From positions 33,007,307 through 33,071,306 of the forward strand of contig NC_079891.1 in NCBI RefSeq assembly GCF_024868665.1: DNA of 64,000 nucleotides, given 5' to 3'. Source of the stretch: Triplophysa rosa (Eukaryota > Chordata > Actinopteri > Cypriniformes > Nemacheilidae). Shown one piece after another: positions 23,165-34,841 of the stretch (position 1 is its first letter; every line of letters starts with the position of its first letter). The notes under the pieces are model-generated. The model saw only the letters and a program-made list of their open reading frames with translations. It was not told the origin of the DNA and ran no database searches. Position numbers and translations under genes: made by a program.

Positions 23165-24306
23165 CTTACTTTGGTACTGTGTGAAGATTAAGACAATGAG
23201 TTCACCACAGCAGAATAAACGTTTGACTTTCGATTAATTCAAATAAAATGTTTGACTTTACTCCATCTAATAGAATCTGATATTAGAAATTCATTTGTAC
23301 AGAAGATGTTTTCATTTAGTACAAGCTCTGTCCTGCCTTCATAGACGACTACTTTCTAAGGCAATATGTATTCAATAAAAATGAAACCGAAGCGACTGAA
23401 TTCTAAGTAATATTGGGCAAATGGAGTAAAGAAGACTTTCTGTGACTGGTTTTTAGCTCAGGGCAGACTCAAGCCGTTTGATACAAGAAATAAAACTATT
23501 CCATGACCTTAAGAGGCAGGAAAGAGCAGTGGTGTCCATCTAACGTGTAATTATCCTCACCCACACAAGAGAAAAGATCCTGCGTCTAGCTTTATATAAA
23601 ACTAGCCATGCTTTTTACATGTCTGTGGTTTCTTAACACGCCTCATTTGGGTTGAAAAATGTGTGACGACAACGCACAAAGGATCTGTCAGTCTGTTGTA
23701 CCGTACCGTACAGCTCTGCAACACTTACAAGTTTGCGTATTTTGTGACTTCACGTGCATGTTTTTAGATCTTTTGTAGTTATCCGATCTCGATTAAGTTA
23801 TTTAAAGAAAGCAAGTCTCTTTACGGCTCTTTGGGTTTTTCCGAAACATGCGCTTGTGATGTGGCTGATATCATCACTGTAGCGTGAAGTCAAGCCCCGT
23901 TCTTCCTTTGGTCGAGTCGCATCACACCACAAATGTGTTTGCTCCAATAATTCCATGATCTAAAATGCTCACATCTGCCCTAAATAGACGCAAGACACCG
24001 TTTCCAAACATAACATTTCAGACAGACTTGTATCCTCTATGCTGTGATATCAGTCAACAATGCTGAATGCTTTTGACATGTCTTTAAAAGTGACACAGAA
24101 GAGAATAATACCGCCATAGACTGCATTTGACCTGCGCCATAAAGCACAGAAATGTTACATAATAGAAATATTCAGCTTCTTCAATCAAATGAAGATTAGA
24201 AAATATGTAATGAAATAGATTAACAGTCACATTTAAAGCAGATGTAAAGGAGCCAATGAAACGCACACCTGTGATCCTCTTTAAAATCAACTTTACACCA
24301 ACTCAC
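23165..24306 (-). other. ksr2: ksr2 intron, 1.1 kb
   Basis: No repeat, RNA or coding feature was recognised in this intron. Confidence 0.7.
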
Positions 24307-24373
24307 CCGGGTTCAGACAGAACAGGGTGCAGAATGACCTGAGGGGTCCTGCTGGGGACCTCGGGGGCCACAT
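24307..24373 (-). CDS. ksr2: ksr2 linker exon (67 nt)
   Basis: Reads (D)VAPEVPSRTPQVILHPVL then SEPG. It corresponds to the human KSR2 block VPVPETPTRAPQVILHPV, part of the linker between the Ser/Pro-rich region and the kinase-like domain. The acceptor is TTTGTAG before base 24373 and the donor is GTGAGT at 24301-24306. Phase is 1 in and 2 out, matching both flanking exons. No catalytic role is expected. Confidence 0.9.
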
Positions 24374-25732
24374 CTACAAAGAAAAAGGGTGAAGTCAGGA
24401 AGGCAAAGAACAGAAAGAGAATGAATCTATTTTTGTAGATGAATACAAAATGTAATTCATCATCATTTGGAAACATTCAGGGAAACGACTGCACTGAAGA
24501 AAAATGAATGTTGCTACTTGTCCAACTTACTTAATTTAAACAAGTTAATTCAACACAATGAAAAAAATGTCACAGCATGATTTTTTCATGTTCAGTCATC
24601 TAACTTCATTCCCATTCATTTAGGTTGGAACTGGGCAGAGGATTTACATTTCCCAGCATGCTTTGCGTAAGACTGCATTTGAAAAGTAATTTTGTGAAGA
24701 GAAACGTAAACTTAAATCAAAATATGACACTTTAACATGTAAAAATCATGTTTGTTTAACAAAAATAAATGAAAGAATTGAATTAGATAAATAAATGTAT
24801 TCTTTTTATTTATAAATACATGATGTGGAGTAAACATAACTTTAATATGGGCAACCAATGTACATTTATGTTAATCCAACATATTTTTACTCAATGTGCC
24901 ATTATACCGGTCTACTACACAAATGTTGAAAATCATGATTTAATGATTGTTTTCCATTTTTATTTACTTTCTCTATGCATAACTAAGTTTGTCAGTATTA
25001 ATTTAGTTTCTATAACCATTATAAGCCCTTTAAAGTCTCCTATACCTTTAAGATTGTAAATAAGTTATATGAGGCTATGTGTTGAGGTCTAAAAGCCTCT
25101 TTTTTACTTTGATCGTTAATTCTTCTAGTGTTTAAGACGTTTGGACTAGAGAAGTTTTGAGTTCTAAAAGTTAAACTATAAAAACTCCTTCAAAACATCA
25201 AGGAAACTTTGATTTCTCATTACACAAACCTCTTAATAACGCCATGGCTTCACCATGTTTCAACAGCAAACACTTTTTATTCAAAATGGACAGCCCTGAC
25301 GGACAAAACTGGAAGGCGCGATGGTGCTAATGATCTTCGCAGCTCACCTGCATTAACCTTTCATAAGAACGAACCGGCAAATTTGGTTTCATCAGCCCTT
25401 ATTCTAAACTATCAAGCTTGCGACACTTTATGGCTTTCCTCCCTCCATCCGTTCATCAAAAACATGTAGAGAGCTGACGGCCACCCGCAGAATACAGGCA
25501 CTTATCAGCATTTATTTGTCAGAGAGGCACAGGCGACCTTGCCTTTAAAAGAACCATCATTAGAGAACACTGCTGGTTAAGAGAAGAGAAGATAGAACGA
25601 GAGCGAGAGAGAGGGTGGTGGGGGGTGGGGGGGTTTGTTGCGCCTCGGAGAAAACATGGCATAAAAACTGACATCAAAAAAAGTTCGCACGGCATTATGG
25701 GTAGGGGTAATGACCAATTATGACGCACTTAC
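24374..25732 (-). other. ksr2: ksr2 intron, 1.4 kb
   Basis: AT-rich intron. A short G-rich run lies at about 25615-25635 (GGTGGTGGGGGGTGGGGG). Nothing else was recognised. Confidence 0.7.
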
Positions 25733-25774
25733 CGGGGAAGATGAACTGCTGCTTGTATTTGTAGTAATGAGATG
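25733..25774 (-). CDS. ksr2: ksr2 linker exon (42 nt) with FIFP motif
   Basis: Reads (A)SHYYKYKQQFIFP(D). Human KSR2 has the same ASHYYKYKQQFIFPD. The FIFP sequence fits the FxFP (DEF) consensus for ERK docking, which KSR family members carry in this region; binding is inferred. The acceptor is GCTCAG before base 25774 and the donor GTAAGTGCG follows 25733. Two bases in, one base out, in phase with both neighbours. Confidence 0.9.
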
Positions 25775-26676
25775 CTGAGCGGGGCATAGGAGGAAAGAAG
25801 ACAGAATTCAATAACGCCTCAATATTGCTCTGTGATATTGCTCTCTGTAAAATTTCCAGAGTTCATCAAAAACAAGCATATGCCAAAAGCATATTCACTA
25901 GTAGGATATAGAGTCCAAAAGTCTGCTTCAAAGTTTGATCTCAAGTGGAATATAAACGGAAAGTTCGCAGATTTTGATTATAAAGAATCATTTAAGAAAC
26001 AATTTTTATAAAAAAAAATTTGTTATAAAAGTTGTATTCTTTTTAAGTAAATCTTCTCTATCATTTCTAGGACAGTAAACAAATTTCAAATTTATTTACA
26101 AATAGATTGTAATGTTTTTATTGAAGAACAAATTATGCTCTTCAAAAGATTCTCAATTCATGCTGGGATCAAAGCCACTTCGAATAAGAAACAAATATAA
26201 AAACAAAAATATAAAAACATTTCTAAAATATAATTTTTTCAATGAAACTTTTTACTTAAATTGTAATGCTTATAATTTGCTACTTAAAGCATTACATTTG
26301 AAAAATTCAAAACTGGTCTCAGACTTTTGGAACCTAAAGTACTTTAAGCTACAATTTGTAACTTTTTTAGGTTATAAATAAAACATTTTTTTAATTCTTT
26401 ACATCAAAAATCTGTGTCGAAAATGGTCTCCTCCTTTCACCCTGATTCACAGTTGTAAGCTTAAATATTGATTTATAAATTAAGCTGTCATTAATTATGA
26501 ATTATTTCTTAGGAAATGTCAGTTGTTTTTCAACCCCTGAAAAGAAATTCCGATAGAAAGTCGAAAGTTACGGATCGCAGCTAAGCACATTTTATGACTT
26601 CTATTTAAAATATAAACGAATCACTGAATGAATCACATTACAGACTGAATGAGAAAGTAATGTCGTGGATTGGCAC
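25775..26676 (-). other. ksr2: ksr2 intron, 0.9 kb
   Basis: AT-rich intron with no recognised element. Confidence 0.7.
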
Positions 26677-26845
26677 CTGTAAGGTTGGACTGTTTTTGCT
26701 GTCTGGCGCTCTGTGGGGACGGGTGCATGGGAGAGGGGGGAGTCGCGCTGGGAGGCAGGGGGGGTGCCGGGGACGATGGGGTGGAGGAGGTGGTCGAGGA
26801 GGGGTTACTGCTGGAGTCAGGCTGGTACGGTACGGGGATGTGGTC
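26677..26845 (-). CDS. ksr2: ksr2 exon, Ser/Pro-rich linker (DHIPVPYQPDSSS)
   Basis: Reads DHIPVPYQPDSSSNPSSTT, SSTPSSPAPPLPPSATPP, SPMHPSPQSARQQKQSNLT. This is the low-complexity Ser/Thr/Pro region between the C1-type domain and the kinase-like domain, rich in SP/TP sites that in KSR proteins are targets of ERK feedback phosphorylation. It aligns almost residue for residue with human KSR2. The acceptor is TTCTGCAG. The donor is GTGCCAAT, a weaker GT site but the one that keeps phase with the ASHYY exon. Confidence 0.93.
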
Positions 26846-27493
26846 CTGCAGAAGCAAGAGAGAAAGAAAGAAAGACTTCATAAGGCATGAAATCGCTCAT
26901 GAAACTCAATGTTTGATACCGCTGTGGTCAGACATAAATACACTTCCGTGCGCGCTGTTCGTTAATGATTTATTACAAACCAGCGGTGGGGTTTAGACCT
27001 GATCTCCCATCAGCCCCCTGGCCTGAACTGTAGAGAACACAGCTATTTATCAAAAACTGACCAACATCTGGTCAATACTTGTCATACAGTACAGTATGAA
27101 TGAGTGCCATATAGATATGAATACTAGTTTGTTATATGTTTTAACACTTTAAACACTGATGAAAATGTTGTGATCTTTTTCTCGTTCCTGTCATCATCCG
27201 AATTTGAACATCACTGTGGTTTGGCAATGACTGTCTGATGTATGAAGTTGGAGTTATCTTTTTTCTTATTCCCCAAACATTGCGAGTGATATTCTGATCA
27301 CATCAAGGTACAGTATTTTTACAAAAAACATTAAAGTATACAAATTGTGCCAGAAATGACAAGAAGGAGTGTAGGAGTGTAGTCTGCCCAAGATTGATCG
27401 CAATACTGTTTACTTTAGAGTGATAAAAAATGGCTTGATGTTTGTTTGATGCTCCAGAAATAATTTTGAAGCGACGGGAACTAACAATCTTAC
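26846..27493 (-). other. ksr2: ksr2 intron, 0.65 kb
   Basis: Unremarkable intron; nothing recognised. Confidence 0.7.
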
Positions 27494-27603
27494 CTTGTTG
27501 ATTTTGTTGGTCTTAGGGAGAGTCTGGCTAATGTGCAGATCTGAGTACCTGAGGGGGTTGTTTATGTCACATGGTACCGACTCGGTCCTGACGAGTTGAC
27601 GAG
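27494..27603 (-). CDS. ksr2: ksr2 exon with RTESVP 14-3-3-type site
   Basis: Reads RQLVRTESVPCDINNPLRY, SDLHISQTLPKTNKINK. The RTESVP sequence corresponds to the second 14-3-3 docking serine of KSR proteins (equivalent to Ser392 of mouse KSR1). Human KSR2, from memory, has NNPLRKPPRYSD; this exon lacks the KPP-containing insertion (NNPLRYSD). The donor is GTAAGATT at 27486-27493. The acceptor CAG is fed by a TC dinucleotide tract on the minus strand. The exon starts with two bases needing one upstream base. Confidence 0.94.
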
Positions 27604-27833
27604 CTGAGAGAGAGAGAGAGAGGGGGAGAAAGAAACAGCATAGTATCCACGGTAACAGGAGGCAGTTGTCACGGTAACAGTGAAACTCTGAAAAGTCTTG
27701 TCACATTTAAATGGAAGGGCAACTAAACCCTGCAACATGTATACTACAGTACCTGCTACATGTCGCACAGGACATCCATACGAACATTCAATGTAAATAC
27801 CATAGAATTAAATGTCTGGAGTGGTCTGATGAG

Positions 27834-30001
27834 TTAAAGGAACAGTTCACCCAAAAATGAAAAGAAAACTACCATAGGAGGAAAAATTCCTTTATAAATT
27901 TCTTTGTTCTGTCGAACACAAAAGAAGATATTTTGAAGAATGTAGGAAAGCAAGCAGTTCTGGGGCACTTTTGACTACCGTTGTCATTTTTCCAACTATG
28001 GTAGTCACTGGTGGCAAAGAACTGATTTGGGACAACTCGAGGGTGAGTAAATGATGACAGAATTTCAGTGGTGTAAAGTATTGGAGTAAATGTACTTAGT
28101 TACTTTACTTAAGTATCTTTTTGGCTACTTTGTAGTTGTACTGAGTATTAAAGATATTAGCAACTTTTACTCTCTACTTAACTACATTTTTGAACAAGTA
28201 TATGTACTCTTTACTCCACTACATTTGTAATGACTAATGCAATTACACATTACATTTTGAATGGCACCTATCTTATAATTAATATTGCCATTTACAGGGT
28301 AATGAAGGTACTACAATCTTGTGGATTTTGCTCTAACTTACAAAAACTTGTCAACATGGCTTCTTTATATGAATATGAGTGCAGTATCAGGTAGATGTCA
28401 ATCGCTGGCGGTTTACACACGGTTAGCCCTTACCCGCTATTTCTACAGTAATATATTGGCAACACTGTTGCCAGCTAGTTACTGTAGGTCACACATCTAC
28501 ATAAGCTCTTATTTTTAAAACTAACTCTTCCTAAATGTGCTCTAAACATGTTTGCTCAAAATTTGACCATGTGGTGGGACTATTGCCATGAAGTGATGTA
28601 AACCAGTAAAAAGAATGTATAGTATTTCAATTTTCAAAAGTGGTCTCACACTATATAGACAAAATATTAACCTATAGAATGAGTCGGACACAGAGAAATG
28701 AACAATCCACATATGAATCTCAACAATGGTGACAATCAACTGAACAGCTTCATGCTGCAATGCATGCTGGGTACATAGTACAAAACTCATTCATGATTGT
28801 TTGTCACCATTGATGAGGTTTGTATGTCAAGTGTCTAACTGTGTCTCAATTGCAAAGAAAGATTTTCTGACAGAGATCTTTCCATTACAACATGTGATCA
28901 CTTTACCAAACATATCTTAATAAATCTTAAATGCTATATTATTATTATTTAATGATTGGATTCTTTCAGATGTATCTTCAGTTACTAAGCAAACATAAAG
29001 TTGCGGTTCCTGTAAAGTCCCTTTCAGTGTTATTGTATAAGTGTACATTTTAAAGCTACAAGAAAGTCAAAGAGTCCTACCAAAGCAAACACTGATCGCC
29101 ATAATGGTGACTTAAAACACAATTGAACCACTATGAACTCGAGTTCAATCTCAATAAGATCCATCTTACACAGATGACAGAAATAAAGTGAAAGTGGTGT
29201 CTGTAATATGTGAAGATGTTATTGATGTTTGTGTTTAATTCTCCTCTGGTGAAATCTTGACAGATTTATTGTGTTCATCTGTTATTTACACGTGTTCATC
29301 TAAGACTGTGTGACTTAAGTGCGTTAATACAAACAGCCATTGCAGTAGTTTACTGTAAAACACCTACAGTAACTAGCTGGCAACAGTGTTGCCAATACAG
29401 TATATTACTGTAGAAATGGCAGGTAAGGGCTAACAGTGTATGTGAAATGAGGACATGACTGCAGCTGGCCATGAGGCCCAAACCAGCATGTCCAGTGCAA
29501 AAAGGCTTTGACTTTTTGATTTTACTTAACATTACTTTATTTATCCGTTATATTGAAGAGACCTTTTTGAAGGAGTTTGGTTTACTTATGAGCAGTTGAG
29601 CTTAAATGAGACTTGGGTGTTTGTAATAGACGTACAGTAGGTTATGATGTCGGCCATGATTTGTTGCAATTTTGAGGTGTTCAGTCTTATTATGATTTAA
29701 GAAAATAAATGCGATTGCTCTCCTCACGAATCGACTGTTTCTAGTTTTTCCACTGACATGTCTCTTAAGTGTTGAGGACTAGTGCTGCTTTGAGCCTACA
29801 TTCAGTATGAGTAAAATACTCAAGTACTGTTCAAATCAGATACTCGAAGACTTTTACTCAAGTCGTTTTGAAATTGGTGACTTGTAACTTGTAATGGAGT
29901 AATTTTCACTGCAAGGTATCTGTACTTTTACTTAAGTATGGTTTTCAGGTACTCTTTACACCTCTGCAGAATTTTCATTTTTGCATGAACTTTCCCTTTA
30001 A
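27834..30001 (+). mobile_element. GGGATAGTTCACCC-family MITE split by a hAT insertion
   Basis: The left part, 27834-28065, starts TTAAAGGAACAGTTCACCC. The right part, 29967-30001, ends GAACTTTCCCTTTAA. TTAA borders both ends. The middle is the hAT-type element at 28066-29966. Confidence 0.85.
28066..29966. mobile_element. Tol2-type hAT element, 1.9 kb, non-autonomous
   Basis: Begins CAGTGGTGTAAAGTATTGG and ends GTACTCTTTACACCTCTG, the terminal inverted repeats of Tol2-like hAT elements. It is flanked by perfect 8-base duplications CAGAATTT (28058-28065 and 29967-29974). No transposase frame remains. An inner inverted repeat (28423-28490 and 29362-29433) shows a further rearrangement. Confidence 0.9.
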
Positions 30002-30382
30002 GTGATTTACTTCATACTATTCATCTAATCAATAAGTCTATAATTTCAGCGTATGAATCAAATGAGATTCATGCATGAAAATATGACAAAAAATAAAGAT
30101 AATTTAATAATAAAAATAATAAAGTAATTTGCCAAAAATTCTATTTTTTTCACATCCTAAAAGTTATTGCCAAAGTGTACAAAGCTGAATTGCAAAAAAA
30201 CAGGTTTCCATTTTTCTGCCGAATGCAATGTTGTGATAAAAAATAATCAATAAGAAAGAGTGACTTTTCAAGAAAAATGTCTTCTCCATATCTAAAATAT
30301 GACTAAATCCTTTAAAAGAAACAAGCCAATGTGCACAACTGACATGAATACTTAAATGTCTTGAGATCTTTCATCCATCTTT

Positions 30383-30440
30383 TCTTTTACATTTACGCAT
30401 CTGGCAAACACTTTTACCCAAAATGACTTAAGCATTCAAT
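30383..30440 (-). mobile_element. short LINE/SINE-type tail, minus strand
   Basis: On the minus strand, GGGTAAAAGTGTTTGCCAG and ATGCGTAAATGTAAAAG resemble the L2-type tail at 49070-49105. Confidence 0.4.
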
Positions 30441-30542
30441 GTTTATATTTGATCAGCATATGTGTTCCTTGGGAACCTTTAATCTGTTTAAGCATTGTAC
30501 AAGTGCTTTAAAACCATAAACATTTAATAATGGAGGTCTTAC

Positions 30543-30560
30543 TTTGAGACGTCCCTTGAT
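30543..30560 (-). CDS. ksr2: candidate ksr2 18-nt microexon
   Basis: On the minus strand TTTAAAG is followed by 18 bases and then GTAAGACC. Joined to the trailing G of exon 31016-31083 and the leading CT of exon 27494-27603 it reads D-Q-G-T-S-Q-T in frame. It is phase-symmetric, so inclusion or skipping both keep the reading frame. It lies between the C1 domain and the RTESVP site. The upstream tract is only moderately pyrimidine-rich, and no comparative evidence is available here. Confidence 0.4.
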
Positions 30561-31015
30561 CTTTAAACATCACAAAGTAGAGTCGTGGTGAGACAGCATA
30601 CGGTCCAAGAAAGAGAGAGAGAGAGTGAGCAGATGGGTATGAACCGTACGTTACCCATAATGCTTCACAGGACATAAGACAAATTGTTTTTCTGTGTTTT
30701 AAAGAAAAGAATTAAGCAGATGTGACGCCACCAACAATGAAAGTCACATTCCTCATTGTTCTAACTACAATTTCTAACTACAATTATTGTTTATTCCTGT
30801 TCTTTAAACACATTTTTGTTTTCTGAATAAGATAAAGTACGTAATTTACTTCAGTTGAATTTACTTCAGTTGAACATAAAGGAACGAGTTTGAAAACATA
30901 AAGAACGCTGCTGTTTTTTGAAGACGTATCTGTATGTATTCTGCCTCATACAGCACTGATGGAATTAAGCTTTTAATGAGCAAAAAAGCTGAAATGGCTC
31001 TGAACGACTTCTTAC

Positions 31016-31083
31016 CTCCTCTGTGGTAAATGAGTAAATGGCAGGGTGGAGCTTCTTTGGTGCATTTGTTGTGGCACTTCAAT
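31016..31083 (-). CDS. ksr2: ksr2 exon, C1 domain second half
   Basis: Reads (K)LKCHNKCTKEAPPCHLLIYHRG. It supplies the CHNKC and final PPC zinc ligands of the C1-type cysteine-rich domain, which targets KSR to membranes. The acceptor is CTGACAG and the donor GTAAGAAG at 31008-31015. Phase is 2 in and 1 out. The single trailing G can join either the 18-base candidate exon at 30543-30560 (giving Asp) or directly the 27494-27603 exon (giving Ala); both keep frame. Confidence 0.95.
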
Positions 31084-32458
31084 CTGTCAGATAAAAGCGG
31101 GACACAGAGCTTTGTTCATTTGCTCTTGTAAAGCAAATAAATGAATATTCAACACAAATGTTTAAAATGCAGCCGGGGTTTTTTTTTTTTTTTTGAGGGT
31201 GTCAAAAGCCAGTAAGTATCTTAGTAACAAGATGCCAAAGTCAAGGGTGGTAGAGTGGAAATTACCAGGCAGGTAATTTATTCAAATCATCTTTTAATGA
31301 TAATGATAATTATGCTCAATTTGAATGTTCAGACACCGGCGCAGAAACAAAACAAAAAAAATATCATACTGAATTCTAAAAAGGCTTTGATGCAAGCACA
31401 TGCACCTTTACAATCTGAACTGTTCACAAGCTGACGTGATGGGAACTTCAACTTTAAAAGATGATATCAGAAATGAAAACTGTATATATTTAACATTTCA
31501 CATGTGTTTTTACTGGTCATCTAATGAATGTTTCCGTGTCGGCCACTGTTCAGACAAACAGGTAAATAAAAGTCATCTAGGAAAGTAATATTATAGTGTT
31601 TGTGGTTTAGAAAAGGCTGGAAATCGTCTAAAGGCGTTCAAACTTGAAGTTCAGTTCTCTGTTTTCTATTGGTCTGGACCAAAAAAAATGATACTAAATG
31701 ATTTTAGTCCTGGTTCACTTAACGTTTACATTGGCATTTTTAACACAGAACCTATAAAAGATAGGGTCACTATCTGATTACTCAGCTTTTATGATGTATA
31801 TATTTTGTGATGGCCAAATGACCAAATTGCAACGATGCTGTGTGCAAGGCTAAACAAATAACATTTGTTCTTGCTTTACAGTATAAATATCTAAACGTTC
31901 CTGAGTCAAGATACATTCACTTGAAAATCAAAATTAATATTAAATTAAAAAAAGATACAAATTAAGCAAGGTTATGCTATAAGAAACAAATTGACCAATG
32001 GGGTAAGAAAATAAACTTCATCGAAAAGAAAAACAGATCATTTTAAACCCATTTTGCACATACTTTTCTTTTTTTTGAGATTTTCTTTTCCTCCAGAAAA
32101 CAATGTAAATTACTTCTAAAAATATCTCAATTCAAGAATGTTTAGATATTTATACTGGAAAACGAATTTCAGATCTTATATAAAAGGTTAAAGAAGTCAA
32201 AACAGCACCAGGAATTTGCATCTTATTACATCCTTTTGTGTGTTTTGTTTAGATGTCTTTGTTGCATTTATATTTCAGCCAAACCACACCAAAGTTTGTT
32301 TGGTAGTCTTCCGACCGCTTGTTTGGCATGTATGGTACGGTTCATTTTTATTCAAACAGAGCGATCGCACCAGATTTCAAGATAACCGAACCAAACCCGC
32401 CAAGTGTGAACAAACCTTTAATCTAATTTCAGCTTATCAAGCTTTGGTCGGCACTTAC
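31084..32458 (-). other. ksr2: ksr2 intron, 1.4 kb
   Basis: AT-rich intron with a T-run at about 31180. Nothing else was recognised. Confidence 0.7.
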
Positions 32459-32542
32459 TTGCAGTTTTTGCATTTTAAGCCGAACAGCATTCCTTTCCCG
32501 CACACGATACACGTCTGTGACATCCAGTACTTTGTGGAAAAC
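32459..32542 (-). CDS. ksr2: ksr2 exon, C1 domain first half
   Basis: Reads (R)[18 protein letters not shown], then LFGLKCKNC(K). It carries the TCIVC and LKCKNC zinc-ligand pairs of the C1 domain; the first His ligand (KHRF) comes from the preceding exon. Human KSR2 has TCTVC; here Thr is Ile between the ligands. The acceptor TTTGCAG precedes 32542 and the donor GTAAGTGCC follows 32459. The domain is split over three exons, as expected for the family. Confidence 0.95.
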
Positions 32543-33537
32543 CTGCAAAAAGCATTGCGATTGGTTACTGTGTCACGTGTTATCATGCATTCATAATTTC
32601 ATCCTTTTATTTAAACGCACAAGGACGTACGGGTTCGTTTTGCTTTTCTATCTAACCATCGGCAGATGGTTTTGACCTCTTTAAACTCTTGGGATGAAAG
32701 TGGGAATGTGCCGTCGCACCGATCGTATGTAACCTTTTCATTGAGAGTCGTATCTAGGCACTTTGGCAGTAATTCTCAATTCGCAGTAATTTAATTGCGA
32801 ATTGAACTGTTGGGGGGAACAAATGCCACGTGGAAATCCAAGGCCGTTTGAAGCGATCGCTCCGGAGCGATCTGAGAATTTCAGGGAAGGCGGTGTGTTT
32901 AATTTTAATTTCTTCTCTCTTTGTTTACATCTACTCACATTTACTGTATTCTCAACAATAAAAGGACCATTCAAATGTCCCGCAGAGGAGTTGGGGTCAC
33001 TGTGCATTTGCCAATCTATTTCTCTCATATGAACGAACAGAGACTGACAGTTAATCGAAAATGAATAATGAGCTCTGACATTGTCAAAGTGTCTTGGTCG
33101 TGCCGTCTCATAAAACTGAAGGCCGGTTTTAATATGCAGCTCGCATTTCTCCAACCGTCTCGCTTTACGGCTGACACGAGCGTTTTATTTTTTGGGATAT
33201 GTTTATCCGTTGGCAGTTGTCCGTCTGTGACGACACGTGGATATTGATTCGCACATCTAATGAATCAGGGAAGAGGTTAAAAAATTAAACCTAACTTCGT
33301 GAACTTTGCATTTGGCTTTTGACGGCTGAGCTCTCATTATATCTTTCTACGGTAACGTTCATCACAAGAGCCGTTGAGTTTCTTGGTCTTCTTTGTTTGA
33401 CTTTGGGATCTGTGGCATTTGGGGTAATCGAGTGTTTCGTAGACGTTACACAACCACGCCAGTTAATTGACTGGACATTTACCGCTATCGTACGCACATG
33501 CGACGACATCTGCGCAAACACACGTGTGACATGTTAC
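32543..33537 (-). other. ksr2: ksr2 intron, 1.0 kb
   Basis: Intron within the C1-domain coding region. Less AT-rich than its neighbours, but no element or reading frame was recognised. Confidence 0.7.
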
Positions 33538-33607
33538 CTGTGTTTTATGGAGTTGCCGAGGTCTCTGCGAGGTATCTGAGGGGACCAGCGAGGAACGGAC
33601 AGGGTGT
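33538..33607 (-). CDS. ksr2: ksr2 exon with LSVP calcineurin-docking-type motif
   Basis: Reads (N)TLSVPRWSPQIPRRDLGN, SIKHR. LSVP fits the LxVP calcineurin-docking motif; KSR2, unlike KSR1, is known to bind calcineurin, so this block supports the ksr2 assignment. The terminal KHR begins the C1 domain (His ligand). The acceptor is TTCTAG at 33608-33610 and the donor GTAACATG. Two bases in and two bases out match both neighbours. Confidence 0.93.
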
Positions 33608-34030
33608 CTAGAACGGCAAAGTTAATATAAGAAACACAAACACCTGGAACGTCTCAAACATTCAAAACATTGACCACACCCTTATATCATTTAGATAAAA
33701 TCAGATACACTACATACAGTGGTGGCCAAAAGTGGAAATTTGCACAATATATGATTAATATTCAAAATTATTAATATGTTATTAAATTATCTTTAATAAT
33801 ATGTTTTAATAAAAAAACAAAGCAAAAATGTCAATTGTCCTATACTTGGCCTACTATATATAATCTGTAAAATCATTGATTAATACATATCATAAAATAT
33901 TAGAAATCAGTACAGAAATCAATACAATTTTAATTTTCTAACAATTATTATGCCTACGTATATATTTGAGTAAGATATTTACAGGTAGACTTACTGCACC
34001 AATACACAAAATATACACATCTATAAATCC

Positions 34031-34261
34031 TTAAAGGGACAGTACACCAAAAAAAATTCAACATTTATTCCCCCTCATGTCATTACAAACTTTGACTTTC
34101 TTTTTTCTTCAGAACACAAAGAAGATATTTTGAAGAATGTCTGTAACCAAACAACCCTGACCCCACTTTGACTTCCATCATATGGACACAAAACCACCGA
34201 CACATTTCTCAAAATATCTTCTTTTGTGTTCCACCCATTTTGGGGTGAACTATCCCTTTAA
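34031..34261 (+). mobile_element. MITE of the GGGATAGTTCACCC family
   Basis: TTAAAGGGACAGTACACC to GGTGAACTATCCCTTTAA, with the standard AAGATATTTTGAAGAATGT and AAAATATCTTCTTTTGTGTT internal blocks. Confidence 0.9.
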
Positions 34262-34841
34262 ATGTGTTACAGAACGTCTGCTGCCATCGCTCACAGAGGT
34301 CTGATAAAATGGAAATGGAGACTTGTTAAACAATAATCGCATTTGCATCCCACAGCACTGTTAGTTCAAAGGGCCGTTTATCAGATTGTTCATGCTCAAT
34401 TGTACTGTATTAGTTTATGATTAAGACAGAGATGCGAAGACAAACATGCAGCGCATACACACACGCACGAACAGTCATCTACATCGGCGTACTGAAATTG
34501 GAAAAGATATGAAGAAGCCTGTGTTCATGACCATAATTCTGCCACCACTTCAAAACAGAACACCGGCAGTCTCTTTAATACAAAAGCATCTGGAGGTCTA
34601 ATCTGATCTTTGTACTGTATTCACTTGAGATCCCTGATGACTGCCTCTGTCAATGATGCTTATATCAGATACGGATGTGAGTGTGTCTCTGTCATGGACT
34701 CTGCATTCTGCTCGGCTGCTTCTTTCAGGATGTACAAGGCGTTCCAAATTAGATCAGACCTTTGATGTGAACTTTGTTTTGATTTGCTGGACCTCTCTTG
34801 AATCATAAAGGACCTTCGGATGGAGAACGGCACATTCGGGT

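Larger units (their letters stand above)
27604..31015 (-). other. ksr2: ksr2 intron with nested transposons
   Basis: A 3.4 kb intron. A GA/TC tract next to the acceptor (27607-27624) is followed by a TTAA-ended MITE (27834-30001) that is split by a hAT-type element (28066-29966). A LINE/SINE-type tail is at 30383-30440, and the 18-base candidate exon is at 30543-30560. Confidence 0.8.
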
